Shown: positions 27,401-64,000 of the stretch, piece by piece
How positions within the stretch are numbered: the first letter of the stretch is position 1
Layout of the letters: each line of letters opens with the position of its first letter
Origin: Seriola aureovittata
Lineage: Eukaryota > Chordata > Actinopteri > Carangiformes > Carangidae
DNA length: 64,000 bases
Assembly (NCBI RefSeq): GCF_021018895.1
Contig: NC_079373.1
Location: forward strand, 13,426,501-13,490,500
Reading direction: 5' to 3'
Program-made: the position numbers and the translations under genes
The notes under the pieces: generated by a model
What the model was told of the DNA's origin: nothing
Seen by the model: only the letters and a program-made list of their open reading frames with translations
The model's database searches: none

Positions 27401-30400
27401 ACCCTACTGTGAACTGTTTTCAGCAACACTTTTACCTCAACTCCCCCCGTTTCACCTTTTATAAGCTCCTATATAAATGTATGATTAATGGTTTATAACA
27501 CACTGTAATACAGTTGTATATCACCGACTATAATTAGTTCCATGAGCACCATAACTGGAGGCTGGTGTATAAACAGATGAGGACAGTTGTAATGATATAC
27601 AATGTCTTCATTTAGGAGAAATTATAATGGCCTCATTCTGTATCTCTGTACAACTACATTGTAATGGATCATAAATGATTTATTAAATGTTTAAATAATA
27701 ATTATAAAGATTATAAATGCAAAATATTTCTATAGTTTTATTTGTGTGAACCAACCCTATAACCTATTACCAGAAGAAAGACGTGCGGGTTATACTCTGT
27801 ACATAGTAAAACAATGAAGTTCTAAATTTGACTTCTGAATACTTTTATTCTGTGCTGTACTTTATACTATACTCAGCCCTTGAATTGCCACTACAACTTG
27901 TTTACTAGACAACTGTTGTATGAAAGTAAATCTGTCTTGCATTTCCTTATCCTCATTAGGGAAATGAATAAAAAGCTGTATGACAGTAACGACGGGCTTC
28001 GCTCTGCCTTGGCCAGTGAAGTGGTTGCAGCTAAAAGAAGGGTAAGTCTCTCGTTTGCTGATGACACATTTCCTCATACCCACTGGCACTACATCAGATA
28101 GAAGCTGAAGCTAAATTGTTTTCACTAGTTCAAGTGTAAAAATTTCCTCCCTGACATTGCTAATCTGCTCAACAGCTGTCTCCCCAAAATGAAATCCCAG
28201 CCCGAAGGATGAAACCCCTCCGTCAGAGCACACTCAACCACAGCAGGTATATCAAGTTGTTTTTTTTTTTTTTTAACATACTTTCAATCAGTGGATAAAT
28301 CTCAGTTAACTAAATTGTCACAGCTAAGAGCCGGTGTGTCTGTCGGTGCTTTGGTGCAGCTCAGAGCTGGATCCCAGCAAAACGACGTACTCTCATGTTG
28401 CTACCTGGGCTGATAAGTACCTGGACAGTGGAGTCTCTCTGCCGATGGACACAGTTGAGAGCTCAGCCAGTGATTATGACAGTGAGGACAGCAGAGGCTC
28501 GGTGGAAACGGTGCACCACAGTTACTCCTATGTCCCGTCTGATGTGGAGGTCAGAACACACATTTGGTTCAAATAGGTCACAAAATGTCAATATGCTGCT
28601 GAGCTCCCACGACTCGTCTGTCACAGATATCAGAAGTCAAATCAGAGGCTGCAGTGTCGGTGGCTCCCAGCAGGGCGAGCTCCATCGCATCATCCCTACG
28701 CAGACGTTTGTCTGCATTTTCCACAAAGGTAAAATGATTTAGCCTCGGTCAAAAGTTTTTGTCACCAAAAGGGAAAGTAAATGAAGCCAAGAAAGTTAAT
28801 GCAAACAATTCCTACAGATGACCCAACGGTTGTTGACTTACAAACCCTCTGTCTGTACAAAGGCCGTGTTGGAACAAACTGTGTTACCACACCCTCTGAT
28901 GCATCATTAGGACAGTTCTGTGCATCAGGAAGTAGTTTTGTATATTGCTGTCAGAGTGGTGAGAGAAAGGCCAGTAACAAAGGAAGACAGACCGGTTAGT
29001 CAGGGGTTTATCCTACATCAAAATAATGAGCCAAAACTTCAGAAGTAAAGAACCAGACGGTGGCTTCACACGATGCAAGGCCACCACAGTCTCCAGAGTT
29101 AAACCCCATGGAGCTGGTTTAGGATGAACTGGACAGAAGGTGAAAACAAAGCAACCTACAAGTTTGTGGGAATTTATGCAACAAACACCACAAATGTGTT
29201 CAGTTGCTGGTCAAGATTTAGATTAAATTTAGGATTTAAGATTCCATGATTCCTTTTTAAAAAATTGTTATTTAATTGTTCTATGTTTTAATTTCAGAGT
29301 ACACTGAGACATTACATAAGTAAATGTACATTTTCAGTAGGTAAACTTTTGACATAAACTACAGTTCAAAACTTTTAGACATGTATGCGTTTAAATTACT
29401 ATATTTCAGTGTTAAGCAGCTACATTTTGAAATATAGTAATTGAAATGCTGTAAAATTACAGGTACATAGTAATATGTAAAAAAGCGTGTTTTTTTTCAA
29501 CCAAATAATTTTTCAATAAAATTTTACCAAGATAACATCATTCATTATCTTGATAATTCATTATCTTTTTTTTTTTTTTCTTTTTTTTTGTCAAATTACA
29601 ATTTCCAAAGTCAAGAATCAACTTTCACACTCTGGCAAATACTAAAATACTAACACTAATGATTAAATAATAAAAAATCATGAATTTAAGTCTGTTATCT
29701 TTTGTTCATTTCCACAGCCATTAGAAGCAGATATAGAAGAAGGTGAGGAGCCCGCTCCGATGTACCGTCTGGTTTTAGCTGGAGATGCCGGAGCTGGAAA
29801 GTCCAGCTTCATGCTGAGACTGACGCTCAACGAGTTCAGAGGAGACATTCAGACAACGCTGGGTGGGTGCCACAGCAAACATGTCACATTTGATAAACCC
29901 CTGACGCATTCTTGATTTCAGACTTTGTAAATCTGCTTTTTGATTCTCAGGAGTTGACTTCCAAATGAAGAGGATGCTCGTGGATGGAGAGAAGACGAAC
30001 CTGCAGATATGGGACACAGCTGGGCAGGAGAGGTACTGCACTGGCTCAGTGTTTCTCAAGGAAGTAGCACAAGGGAAATCGTGGTGTTGTCAATTAAAAA
30101 TGTGTCAATATGTAACTGGAGAATAGAAATTGCTCTAGACTAAAAATAGGTTTGTATTTCTTTATACTTTAGGTTCCGGAGTATTGCCAGATCTTATTTC
30201 CGTAAAGCTCATGGCGTCCTGCTGCTCTACGATGTTACTTCAGAAAGCAGCTTCCTCAACATCAGAGCGTGGGTGGATCAGATTCAGGTAACTGTGGAAA
30301 TGCTGACAGACACATAGTGAATGAATGAGGATATATTTCACTATGTGCTTTGTTTTTTTTGTTTTTTTTACAGGATTCAACGGATGAGAAAATCCCCATG

Positions 30401-30866
30401 TGTGTTATTGGAAACAAGGTGGACCTCCGAGAGCAGCTCGCAGACGGAAGCTGTGTGAGCAGTTTGCACGGAGAGAAGTTGGCCAAGGTGTGTAACTTTT
30501 CATTCCACCTGATGGAAAAATGTTTATACAGACGCCTGGCCTCCCAGGCGTCTAAACAAACTGACTGCACTCAGGTATGTCGATGCTCTGCTCGTAGGCA
30601 TACGGCGCCTTGTTCTGCGAAACGAGTGCCAAAGAAGGAACCAACGTCGTCGAGGCTGTGCTTCATCTAGCGAGGTAGGAGGCCAGAGAGAGAGAGTTAG
30701 AGTTTAAAGTGTTTTTCCATCACAAACCATGGCAACACTCAGCCTTTTTTCCATTTTCCACAGAGAAGTAAAGAAAAATGTCAAACTGAGGCGGCAGTCA
30801 GATTCTCAGGTCAGACTGAGTCCAACCAACCCGAAGAAGACTCTTAACAACTGCTGCCGACTGTAG
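20568..30866 (+). CDS. rasef: RASEF (Rab45): EF-hand, coiled-coil, Rab GTPase; complete, 17 exons
   Basis: Exons: 20568-20878, 23788-23940, 25320-25410, 25775-25870, 26518-26595, 26686-26801, 26894-26962, 27960-28041, 28176-28246, 28360-28549, 28627-28728, 29718-29862, 29951-30032, 30173-30287, 30374-30487, 30598-30674, 30764-30866. They total 1995 nt, 664 codons plus stop, with every phase matching. Human RASEF is about 740 residues, the difference lying mainly in the low-complexity linker. Order: two EF-hands, coiled coil, Ser-rich linker, Rab GTPase, C-terminal NNCC for geranylgeranylation. Phrases shared with human RASEF include EAQTNIA-like [46 protein letters not shown] and CETSAK. The start is ATG at 20568 in a strong context (GGCCATGG); frame open to the left has no earlier ATG. 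RASEF-type large Rabs act in membrane traffic as self-associating GTPases. It is distinguished from CRACR2A and RAB44 by the linker and C-terminal phrases. Confidence 0.96.
21448..21488. repeat. (TA)n microsatellite in rasef intron 1
   Basis: About 40 bases of uninterrupted TA, flanked by imperfect TATATG motifs for a further 100-200 bases on each side. Confidence 0.95.
21905..22060. repeat. Minisatellite, left half (unit about 26-27 bp)
   Basis: Imperfect tandem units follow the consensus 'tcatagtatagtaaggcat' then 'taaaaggt'. At least five recognisable units occur before the array is interrupted by an unrelated block at about 22061. Confidence 0.8.
22061..22385. mobile_element. Dispersed teleost repeat inserted in the minisatellite
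   Basis: The block contains 'tttatttatatagcacctt', 'acaaagtgctttaca' and later 'tgtctttaaacgggatgtaa'. I recall these phrases as parts of a dispersed repeat seen many times in fish genomes. It separates two stretches of the same tandem array, which implies insertion into it. I cannot name its class with confidence. Confidence 0.55.
22386..22530. repeat. Minisatellite, right half
   Basis: The tandem units of 21905-22060 resume here ('gtcatagtacaataaggta', 'aatagtatagtatggcatt', 'catggtatag'), more diverged but in the same orientation. Confidence 0.75.
22540..23535 (-). pseudogene. LINE reverse-transcriptase fossil (L2/CR1/Rex1-like), 3' part
   Basis: On the minus strand the frame broken around 23570-23130 contains [15 protein letters not shown] (RT block B'-like) and, in a different frame near 23310-23270, [12 protein letters not shown], the YxDD catalytic block. 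From 23128 to 22544 one frame stays open for 194 codons with the usual C-terminal phrases ([34 protein letters not shown]). Several frameshifts and loss of the 5' end show it is dead. The clade is inferred from these phrases. It lies antisense in rasef intron 1, and no target-site duplication was recognised. Confidence 0.88.
23788..28041 (+). CDS. rasef: rasef exons 2-8: coiled-coil region
   Basis: Seven exons encode a Leu/Glu/Lys/Gln-rich helical segment: [107 protein letters not shown]. In RASEF the coiled coil mediates self-association. The long introns between these exons (23941-25319, 26963-27959) hold only degenerate repeat-like sequence, including an AT-rich inverted-repeat-like block at about 27465-27720. 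Confidence 0.92.
28740..29385 (+). pseudogene. Tc1/mariner-like transposon fossil in rasef intron 11
   Basis: At about 29079-29150 the + strand encodes [13 protein letters not shown], stop, DELDRR, the region around the catalytic Glu of Tc1/mariner DDE transposases. Stops and deletions reduce the element to about 0.65 kb. Possible terminal repeats are 'ggtcaaaagtttttg' at the left and, inverted, 'caaaacttttag' at the right. It cannot encode an active transposase. Confidence 0.75.
29718..30866 (+). CDS. rasef: rasef exons 12-17: Rab GTPase domain and prenylation tail
   Basis: All GTPase motifs are present in order: G1 [10 protein letters not shown]2/switch I TTLGVDF, G3 WDTAGQE, G4 NKVD, G5 ETSAK. 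The residue equivalent to Ras Gly12 is Ala, as I recall for human RASEF, while the Gln of DTAGQE is kept, so the enzyme should bind and slowly hydrolyse GTP. The last exon ends in TLNNCCRL with TAG at 30864-30866. The paired Cys is the likely geranylgeranyl site. Confidence 0.95.
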
Positions 30867-31218
30867 ATATCAGTAGATACCATGGAACAATGAAGGACAA
30901 GTGATTTTTATTTTGTGATGAAGGAACTAATTTTCTTACATGTTTTAACCTTTAAAATATTTAAATTTCAAGCTTTAAATATTTTTTCATAAATGTTATT
31001 TCTCTGATCAAAATGAAGGTTTCTATTACTTAAAAATTGCACATGTACATAATGTAATCATGCATTTTATGATAATTTTTTTTTTTTTTGCAGAATTAAA
31101 CAATAAGCAGATCTAATTAAATTGATGCACTTTAATCCTTTGAGATCAAACTTCTGAGACAGATGTAATTGGTTCTTGAAAAATCAAGAGAAAAAGACCA
31201 GATACAATTTTGAAACAT

Positions 31219-31224
31219 TTTATT
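31219..31224 (-). promoter_or_regulatory. Candidate polyadenylation signal (FKBP gene)
   Basis: TTTATT on + reads AATAAA on the gene strand, 0.57 kb after the FKBP stop. A second copy at 31378-31383 is closer to the stop. Confidence 0.45.
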
Positions 31225-31456
31225 TTAAGCATCAGTGTAAGAGACATTACAGTGCAGTTTTAACACTTTTAATTGCTGAAGCAGAATTTCAGATTTGTGT
31301 TGTTGAAGTGTTACTCATTTACTAAAATTACTTTTTGTGGTTTAGTTACAGACTTTACAAAAGTTCCACAGAATTTTTTTATTTGAGTATCTGTGATACC
31401 AGGACATTTTCCAGGACCTATTTTTTATGACAAAAAGAAATGTAATCCCGTTTCCA

Positions 31457-31462
31457 AATAAA
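31457..31462 (+). promoter_or_regulatory. Candidate polyadenylation signal AATAAA (rasef)
   Basis: Canonical hexamer 0.59 kb after the rasef stop. A nearer variant, ATTAAA at 31095-31100, is an alternative. Confidence 0.45.
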
Positions 31463-31792
31463 ACAGATATAACTGGAAAGATGGCCGTAAGAAACTTCTG
31501 TTTAATCGATTAGCAAAAATCTCTGCTGCTATTGTGAATTCACCCAATGCTGCACTATTCTCATTTTCATAAATACTGCACACTTTTCAGTGAGGACATT
31601 TTTCTACCATGTGAAACTCACATAAATACAAGTTCAGGCTGTGGTGCTGCTGCGGTGCGTACCTTCTCACACCTTTACTGTAGAAAACTCTTCAAATGTA
31701 ATGACTAAACAGGCCTGGAGACAGAACTCTACTCCTTCAGATGACAGTGATGGCGATGATGATGATGTTCAAAGTGCAACCAGCAGAAGACT

Positions 31793-60363
<28,571 letters not shown>

Positions 60364-61554
60364 TAGTCTCCAAAAGAGATGATCCTCCTTGTCGAGTCAA
60401 TGTTCGACGCAGGTGTAAGTTAGTAGTTCTGTTGTGAACAAATTTGTGCCACATACAATCTGTCAAAACAAAATAAAATATCCATGACGTAATATTTACA
60501 AAAATCCATGCTTCGTTTCATTAAATCCTACTCAGAATGCATCCCTAAATCCTGGCTTCAATACGGTTTTTTTCAAGCTTTGTTTCCGCCTGCAGCGACG
60601 TAGTTTCGGCAATTCTGTTGCACTTTGACCTTCTCTCTCTCCTGCTTGTGTCCGTCTTAGTCTACATAGTCCAGTGATATGGCAGCAACAAAAAATGATC
60701 AATGTAAAGAAACTGTGCAGCGCAACGAAGCACTCTCAGCCAGAAGGCTTGTGCAGTGGTAATCTGCAGGATTAGAAGAGAAAAACCTAATCTGCCAGAA
60801 CGTCTGTAAGCTTCTTAATGACTTCACCGTCGTGCCCCATAATGCAGTTTCCATGAATGCAATCTACCAGCAAGATGTCGGTAGATACAAGCTCTAACTT
60901 ATTTTGCTTTGAATTACGTTTGGGAAATTTCTATTTTCACTTTTTAAAAAGTGTCACAACACTAATCACGAGTGCAGGCTGTAAAACTGACACTGGATTA
61001 CAGATTATGCACAATATACTGTGTTAATGGTGAAACCCTATTGGCATAATTAATTTGGGTATATTCACAATAATAGTTAAAAACTGAAATGAATTGGACT
61101 CTCAGCTAAACTCGGGTAGGTCTAACATTTTGGAGACAAGGTGAGGTTTTGCATCACTTCCAAGCTCCTAACCCGATTTACCTCATAACAATGCACTGCA
61201 TCATGAATTAATCTAAAGGCTGAAGTCCTGTGGCCCCAAACCATATATGCTACCTAAAAACATCCACTTATTAGGGTGATACCATGATAAAAAGATTGAA
61301 TCATAGTGGTAATCCCAGAAGAAAACAGAGTTTGTGAAGGAAATAGTAAGACGGCAAAAGCAGAACTAGACTGATGTGAGACCAATAATACTCAGATGTC
61401 AACATCCACCTGACCATATTGTAAATACACACTGCTTTGTTGACTGTGAGGCAGCGCTTTCATCTACAGCCAAAGCATGATTTCCATCAGGGATTAAATT
61501 CATCCAAATTCCATATTTGTTTTTTAATTTCTCTGACTGGAGTTTGTTCTATCA

Positions 61555-62320
61555 CAAGTGCTCTGCTTTAATACAATTTGGATATACTTTAAGGGCTATA
61601 ATTTTATGCAACTTTTGACCTCTACTCCACTACATTTCAATGGAAAATATCACACATTTTACTATACCGTGTTTATCTGATAGCATCATTTACATTTCAG
61701 ATTAATATGATCATGTAAAACATATGATAATCGTTATAGTTTAAACAACCAAAGAGCAGAGAAACTAGTTCAAATCAAATCAGCTTCATTAAAATGCAGC
61801 TTACACTTAAATGTGTCAGTAATAATATTCCAATATATTACATGATAATATGAGCTGAAGTAATAAGTTGATTAATTGAGCAGTGAATCGTTAGAAAAAT
61901 AACCATCTACTATTTTGACAGACGATTAGACTTTCTAATTATTTTGAGTAAAAATGCCAAATATTCTTTGGTTTCAGCTTCTAAGTGTGAGGATTTACTG
62001 TATATATTTGTGTTATTTGATTTTTAAACTTAATATCTTTGGGTTTTAGACTGCTGGTTGGACAAATCAAGTCATTTTAATAAGTCACTTTTGGCTCTGA
62101 GAAATTGTGATGTGCATTTTTTGCAGTTTTCTAATATCTTATAGACAAAACAACTAATTGATTAATTGTGATAATAATCAGCAGATGTACTGATGATGAA
62201 AATAAAAGCTAGTTGCATAATACAACATTCTGAAAAGGGACAGTCTCATAATTTACTTTTCATACTCAAAGTTCATTTTGCTGATAATACTTCTGTACTT
62301 GAGTAAGATTCTGAATACAG
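61555..62320. mobile_element. Nested dispersed repeats
   Basis: Outer element: 'cttttgacctctactccact' on the left and 'ttttgctgataatacttctg', 'tacttgagtaagattctga' on the right. Inner element at about 61880-62230: 'atgccaaatattctttgg', 'atatctttgggttttagac', 'ctaattgattaattgtgat'. The inner element is the same family as the copy at 225-405 and has split the outer one. Confidence 0.5.
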
Positions 62321-62694
62321 AGCATTTATGTGGAAGATATTATTTTTAAATTGTTGTATTGGTACTTTAAATAATCTGCATACTTCTTTACCACAGAAAA
62401 ATAGTTTTGATTTGTTTATAATTTCTATTCTACACCATACAAATAGAATGTGGTTGTTGTCAGATTGCGATATATTTTTTCATTCATTCGTCTGCTGCTG
62501 TGTTTATACTTCCTTTTGTGTGTGCTGCAAAAACACATACAGTGCATTTACCCAAAATCCAGTTGGAGGAGGGCAGCTCGGACCTAACCCTGAGCGAAAA
62601 TAGATCAAAGATAAATACAGGCTGGAAACTCTGGGGGCACAAACGGCCAACGATAGTGACCAGGAAAGCAAAAGTAAAATAGTCTCCGTACTTT

Positions 62695-62695
62695 C

Positions 62696-62773
<78 letters not shown>

Positions 62774-62817
62774 TGCGTGCGCGCGCGCGTGGCGGGTGTG
62801 TGTGTGTCTCTGTACTG
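62695..62817. repeat. (GT)n tract with (GC)n insert upstream of ell2
   Basis: About 120 bases of nearly unbroken alternating purine-pyrimidine sequence, (GT)n followed by GCGTGCGCGCGCGCGTGG and more GT. This composition is prone to form Z-DNA. It ends about 75 bases before the ell2 ATG. Confidence 0.95.
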
Positions 62818-62820
62818 TTA

Positions 62821-62890
62821 GCTCCGCCCACACGCTCTCTCCTCCGTGACGTTTCAGGCTGAATGTCACCAATAGTCTTCAGTTGTAGAA
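62821..62890 (+). promoter_or_regulatory. ell2: ell2 proximal promoter / 5' UTR
   Basis: Within 70 bases of the ATG are a GC box (CTCCGCCCA, 62822-62830), a CRE-like TGACGT (62847-62852) and a CCAAT box (62869-62873). The transcription start is not determined. The CCAAT box is only 18 bases before the ATG, so some of these may be transcribed sequence. Confidence 0.5.
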
Positions 62891-63028
62891 ATGGCAGCGC
62901 TGAGACAGGAGCATCGGTATGGGCTCTCCTGTGGCAAAATCAACAAAAACACCCCGAATCAAACTCTATATCACGTCAAACTCACTGACACTGCCATCCG
63001 GACCTTGGAAGCCTACCAGAACCTGAAG
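62891..63028 (+). CDS. ell2: ELL2 first coding exon (gene continues beyond window)
   Basis: 46 codons from ATG (context GTAGAAATGG) to a GTAAGG donor, phase 0: [20 protein letters not shown] ... [20 protein letters not shown] then K. It matches the ELL family N terminus (RYGLSCG, HVKLT). [10 protein letters not shown] is closer to human ELL2 (TAIRALETYQ) than to ELL (SALRAFESYR). ELL2 is a subunit of the super elongation complex that stimulates RNA polymerase II elongation in the nucleus. The rest of the gene lies to the right of the window. Confidence 0.92.
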
Positions 63029-63630
63029 GTAAGGAAAATCGATCGGGTTCAACTTTGGAGATTGTGTGTGCGTGTGTGTGCGTGCGTGTGTGTGTGTGTG
63101 TGTGTTTTCTTTTCATCTATATTTCCTTTCTCTTAATCGGCTCCCAACTCCGGGGAACTGTGCGATCTCGACTGGAAACGCAGCTTGTTCTTCCTCTTTG
63201 GGAGAATTAAAAAGTAAAGTTTAAATACTTTTGGAGACTGTGGAGTTGCTCATATCTGATCGACAAAAGCGTCGCTGGCTGATAAATGTAGTCTGTGCTG
63301 GTTTACTTTGGCTCTGTTACAGTAGAAGGCAGGCTAAGCTTAATTTATTGTGATCATAATAGGCAATTCAATAGACTCTGATGAACGAAGGGATTTCATT
63401 CAAATTGGTTTTGAGCAGAAAAGGAGACGCTCAGGCTCTTTGAAATTGTGCGTGCCTGCTTGTTTACCAAAAGCTCAATTTCCTGAAAAACCAAAAAGGC
63501 ATTAAAGTTCCCATATGACAGAGGTTTGTGATTGTGCCCTGAGCTTTAAGAAACCTGCTGTTTCTCTATACAATACATCTGAAATTCATTATTCAGATTT
63601 GGCGAACACAGACGATTGTCAGTCATTAAA

Positions 63631-63666
<36 letters not shown>

Positions 63667-64000
63667 CTGGCTTTTCTGCTCGTTTTGCTCTCGGGAATAA
63701 ATTAATGAACAAGCTATCAAGCAAATTATTCGACTCCTCTGAAACGGGAGACTGTTTTATTGCTTTTATGGTCCATTAGATTAGACCGAGATAATTTAGT
63801 CTATCCAAATGTCTTTCCCAGAGCAATGCTTGATAAGACAGTTAGTCCCACATCAGTTATGACTGCAGTAGGAGGCTCATTTTTGAGTGTTTTTTTTTTC
63901 TGAGCCGTCAAAACAAATAGTTGGATACAGTATGCTTGTTCGCCACAGTCCCGGGCCATATAGACCCTAGATCTGGATGTGGGAGTCCGTGGTTTAGCTG
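63029..64000. other. Start of ell2 intron 1
   Basis: It contains a (GT)n/(CGTG)n tract at 63064-63105 and a 31-base A run at 63634-63664. No second exon is reached before the window ends. Confidence 0.8.

Larger units (their letters stand above)
30867..31792. other. Tail-to-tail intergenic stretch between rasef and the FKBP gene
   Basis: This is 0.93 kb between the two stop codons and must contain both 3' UTRs. There are rasef-strand signals ATTAAA at 31095-31100 and AATAAA at 31457-31462, and FKBP-strand signals (TTTATT on +) at 31378-31383 and 31219-31224. Depending on usage the two transcripts may overlap antisense. No other feature was seen. Confidence 0.6.
60364..62890. other. Head-to-head intergenic region between FKBP gene and ell2
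   Basis: This is about 2.5 kb between divergent start codons. The FKBP promoter should lie near 60400-60700, where sequence is mildly GC-richer. The middle is repeat: a TACTTAAGTAAAAGTA-type element (61555-61870 and 62225-62320) interrupted by another short repeat (61880-62230). The ell2 promoter features are at 62695-62890. Confidence 0.6.

Noticed and set aside
62484..62872. Minus-strand frames rich in Thr-His upstream of ell2
   Set aside because: They are translations of the (GT)n tract and have no homology or splice context.

Overview
The window is vertebrate nuclear DNA and almost certainly comes from a teleost (ray-finned) fish. The genes are split into short coding exons with GT/AG borders. 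Introns are large and full of (CA)n/(GT)n/(TA)n microsatellites and degraded LINE, Tc1/mariner and short inverted-repeat elements of kinds familiar from fish genomes. Nothing prokaryotic, viral, CRISPR-like or tRNA/rRNA-like was found.

Four protein-coding genes were rebuilt by joining exons whose splice phases all agree. (1) 8034-17142, + strand: a class-4 semaphorin (sema domain, PSI, Ig-like, one membrane span, PDZ-ligand tail). It lacks only its first coding exon(s). The tail is SEMA4B-like; the neighbourhood favours the fish paralogue sema4e. (2) 20568-30866, + strand: a complete 17-exon rasef gene of 664 codons (two EF-hands, coiled coil, Rab GTPase with a CC prenylation tail). (3) 60363 down to 31793, - strand: a complete 8-exon FKBP8-like gene, probably fkbp16, of 478 codons (acidic N terminus, degenerate PPIase domain, TPRs, C-terminal membrane anchor). 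One of its introns is 21.7 kb. (4) 62891-63028, + strand: first coding exon of ell2, an RNA polymerase II elongation factor. The gene runs off the right edge.

Layout: 1-8033 is intron upstream of the first visible semaphorin exon, with two short repeats. The semaphorin 3' UTR probably ends near 20.0 kb, about 570 bp before the rasef start. rasef intron 1 holds a split minisatellite and a LINE fossil, and intron 11 holds a Tc1/mariner fossil. rasef and the FKBP gene converge tail to tail with 0.93 kb between stop codons. The FKBP gene and ell2 are head to head with about 2.5 kb between start codons. Between 37 and 58.8 kb there is only FKBP intron with repeats and possible non-coding conserved stretches.

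The genes are not a pathway. Their products act in axon-guidance/cell-contact signalling (semaphorin), membrane traffic (RASEF), mitochondrial/ER tail-anchored co-chaperone work (FKBP8 family) and transcription elongation (ELL2). The linkage is informative: FKBP8 and ELL are neighbours in human, so fkbp16-ell2 looks like an ohnologous copy of that pair. I found no undescribed multi-gene system. The most notable points are altered calcium-ligand positions in both RASEF EF-hands, a 46-bp near-perfect palindrome, candidate enhancers, and a Z-DNA-prone tract just upstream of ell2.
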